The notes under the pieces are model-generated. The model ran no database searches. It saw only the letters and a program-made list of their open reading frames with translations, and was not told the DNA's origin. A DNA stretch of 64,000 nucleotides from Halodurantibacterium flavum (GTDB lineage Bacteria; Pseudomonadota; Alphaproteobacteria; Rhodobacterales; Rhodobacteraceae). The stretch lies in assembly GCF_042681825.1 (NCBI RefSeq), contig NZ_JBHUGH010000002.1, positions 62,001 through 126,000 of the forward strand, in the 5' to 3' direction. The position numbers were made by a program, and so were the translations under genes. Positions 62,650-64,000 of the stretch are shown in pieces. Numbering within the stretch: position 1 is the stretch's first letter; each line of letters starts with the position of its first letter.

Positions 62650-64000
62650 CAAACCCGAACCCCGCGACCGACGCCCGTGCCGATGACCTGAACGACGCTG
62701 GCCTGCGCGACCGCGCCGTGGCCGCGGCCTGCGCGCGCGCGCCCTTTGACATTCTGCTGACGGGGGGCATCGTCGCCGACATGGCCACGGGCGAAACGCG
62801 CGCAGCCGATGTGGGAATCGTGGGGCCGCTGATCGCCTCGGTCCATGCGCCGGGCACGCGGGACGACGCGGCGCGGATGATCGACCTTGCAGGCGCGGTG
62901 GTGGCGCCGGGGCTGATCGACATGCACATGCATATCGAAAGCTCGATGATGACGCCCCGCCGCTATGCCGAGGTGGTCGTGCCCCAGGGGACCACCACCG
63001 TCTGCTGGGACCCCCATGAGGTCGGCAATGTCGCGGGACTCGACGGCGTCCGCTGGGCGATCGGAGCGGCGCGCGGCCTTGACCTGCGGGTGCTGGCGCT
63101 TGCGCCCTCCTGCGTGCCCTCGGCCCCGGGGCTGGAACGGGCGGGCGCCGATCTGGGCGCTGATGCGATGGCCGAGATGCTGTCCTGGCCCGATATCCAC
63201 GGCGTGGCCGAGGTGATGGACATGCGCGGCGTGCTGGACCGCAGCCCCCGGATGCGCGGCATCATCGATGCGGGGCTGACCAGCGGCAAGCTCGTCTGCG
63301 GCCATGCCCGCGGGCTCTCTGGCGCCGATCTGCAAGGGTTCGCCGCCGCCGGGATCGGCTCGGACCACGAAATCACCTCGGGCGCCGACATCGTGGAAAA
63401 GCTGCGCGCGGGCTTCACGGTCGAGCTGCGCGGATCCCATGATTACGTCCTGCCGGGGGTGGTGGCCGAGTTGATGGCCCTGCCCCGCGTGCCGCAGACG
63501 CTGACGCTGTGCACCGACGATGTCTTTCCCGACGATCTGGTGGAAAAGGGCGGCATGATCGACCTGATCCGCCGGCTGATTGGCTATGGCCTGCCCGCGA
63601 TGGAGGCGCTGCGCGCCGCGACGCTCAATGCGGCGATGCGGTTGGGCCGCGCCGATCTGGGGCTGGTCGCGCCGGGGCGGCGGGCCGATCTGGTGGTGTT
63701 GGACGATCTGGCGGCGCTGAAGGTGCGGCGGGTCTTTGCCTCGGGGCGCGAGGTAGCGCGGGATGGCGTGGCGCTGACCGCGGCGGCATCAGAGATCAGC
63801 GCGGGCTTTCGCGGCACGGTGCGCGTGCCGCCCATGCGGCCAGACGATTTCATCCTGCGCATCGACGCGCCCGACGGGACGGAAGTCGAGGTGCAGACGA
63901 TCTTTCGCCCCCGCTTTACCGAATGGCGCAGCCGGGTCCTGACGGTACGGGACGGGCGGCTGGACTTGCCGCCGGACGTGCTCATGATGGCGGTGGTCCA
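62646..64000 (+). CDS. ade: Adenine deaminase, 3' end beyond the window
   Basis: The visible 451 codons match the 590-residue adenine deaminase family, which turns adenine into hypoxanthine and ammonia. Metal ligands lie in 'GLIDMHMHIESSMMTP', 'GHARGLSG', 'GSDHEITS' and 'LCTDDVFPDD', and the family end domain begins around 'GTVRVPPMRPDDFILRID'. The ATG at 62646 overlaps the hydrolase stop (ATGA). A leading segment of about 35 residues precedes the usual start. Together with the nucleoside hydrolase it would convert adenosine to hypoxanthine and ribose, giving the operon a clear purine theme. Confidence 0.93.
   Translation, partial: MTNPNPATDARADDLNDAGLRDRAVAAACARAPFDILLTGGIVADMATGETRAADVGIVGPLIASVHAPGTRDDAARMIDLAGAVVAPGLIDMHMHIESSMMTPRRYAEVVVPQGTTTVCWDPHEVGNVAGLDGVRWAIGAARGLDLRVLALAPSCVPSAPGLERAGADLGADAMAEMLSWPDIHGVAEVMDMRGVLDRSPRMRGIIDAGLTSGKLVCGHARGLSGADLQGFAAAGIGSDHEITSGADIVEKLRAGFTVELRGSHDYVLPGVVAELMALPRVPQTLTLCTDDVFPDDLVEKGGMIDLIRRLIGYGLPAMEALRAATLNAAMRLGRADLGLVAPGRRADLVVLDDLAALKVRRVFASGREVARDGVALTAAASEISAGFRGTVRVPPMRPDDFILRIDAPDGTEVEVQTIFRPRFTEWRSRVLTVRDGRLDLPPDVLMMAVV

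Overview
The window is high-GC DNA with alphaproteobacterial gene content, most like the Rhodobacteraceae (Paracoccus, Rhodovulum or Roseobacter relatives). The clues are a 305-residue persulfide dioxygenase with split YeeE/YedE proteins under a SqrR/BigR-type regulator, a dehydrogenase-thioesterase fusion of the carnitine type, many ABC importers, and codon use rich in G/C third positions. No rRNA, tRNA or CRISPR array was seen. The density of catabolic operons, and a ParA fragment among insertion-sequence debris, would suit a chromid, a megaplasmid or an accessory chromosomal region. The sequence alone cannot decide between these.

Layout. (1) 1-1.3 kb: the tail of a LysR gene and trxB. (2) 1.9-10.9 kb: a plus-strand catabolic operon with an M20 amidohydrolase, a complete DppABCDF-type importer and an MmgE/PrpD protein, facing a convergent LysR gene. 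(3) 11.3-12.75 kb: a phasin gene, a dead DnaJ gene and a decayed IS3 element. (4) 12.75-17.06 kb: a reactive-sulfur cluster with SulP, a shortened rhodanese, persulfide dioxygenase and two YeeE halves, divergent from a two-cysteine ArsR-family sensor; a 7+7 bp inverted repeat lies between them. (5) 17.1-21.4 kb: a mobile-element graveyard with one intact IS110-type element and its candidate bridge-RNA region, a short-period degenerate repeat, a ParA fragment, an IS30 fragment and an IS110 relic. (6) 21.5-27.5 kb: an electrophile/aldehyde cluster with a NemR-like regulator, aldehyde dehydrogenase, an old yellow enzyme, an SDR and an MFS transporter. The dehydrogenase has a leader of about 430 bases carrying short ORFs that overlap by ATGA and a strong multi-branched RNA fold. 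(7) 27.6-35.9 kb: a minus-strand operon of a semialdehyde dehydrogenase, a LivKHMGF importer and an iron-type alcohol dehydrogenase, divergent from an IclR gene; 4-hydroxybutyrate catabolism is a reasonable guess. (8) 36.0-43.8 kb: a fucose/arabinose isomerase-like enzyme, LacI and GntR regulators, and a polar amino-acid ABC operon ending in a class IV aminotransferase homologue that appears to lack the canonical PLP residues. (9) 44.0-45.1 kb: an MscS-type channel. (10) 45.1-56.7 kb: a carnitine-type catabolic operon (BKACE, carnitine dehydrogenase-thioesterase, CocE-like hydrolase, peptide-type ABC importer), a divergent CdhR-like activator and an alpha/beta hydrolase. (11) 57-64 kb: LacI, a Pot-type ABC importer, a nucleoside hydrolase and an adenine deaminase that runs off the end.

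Most genes form tightly packed operons with 1-8 base overlaps. Each operon pairs an importer with the enzymes that would process its substrate and a dedicated regulator nearby. The most unusual items are the leader of the aldehyde dehydrogenase (22.1-22.6 kb), the class IV aminotransferase homologue at 42.9-43.8 kb, and the IS110 bridge-RNA candidate at 19.04-19.12 kb.
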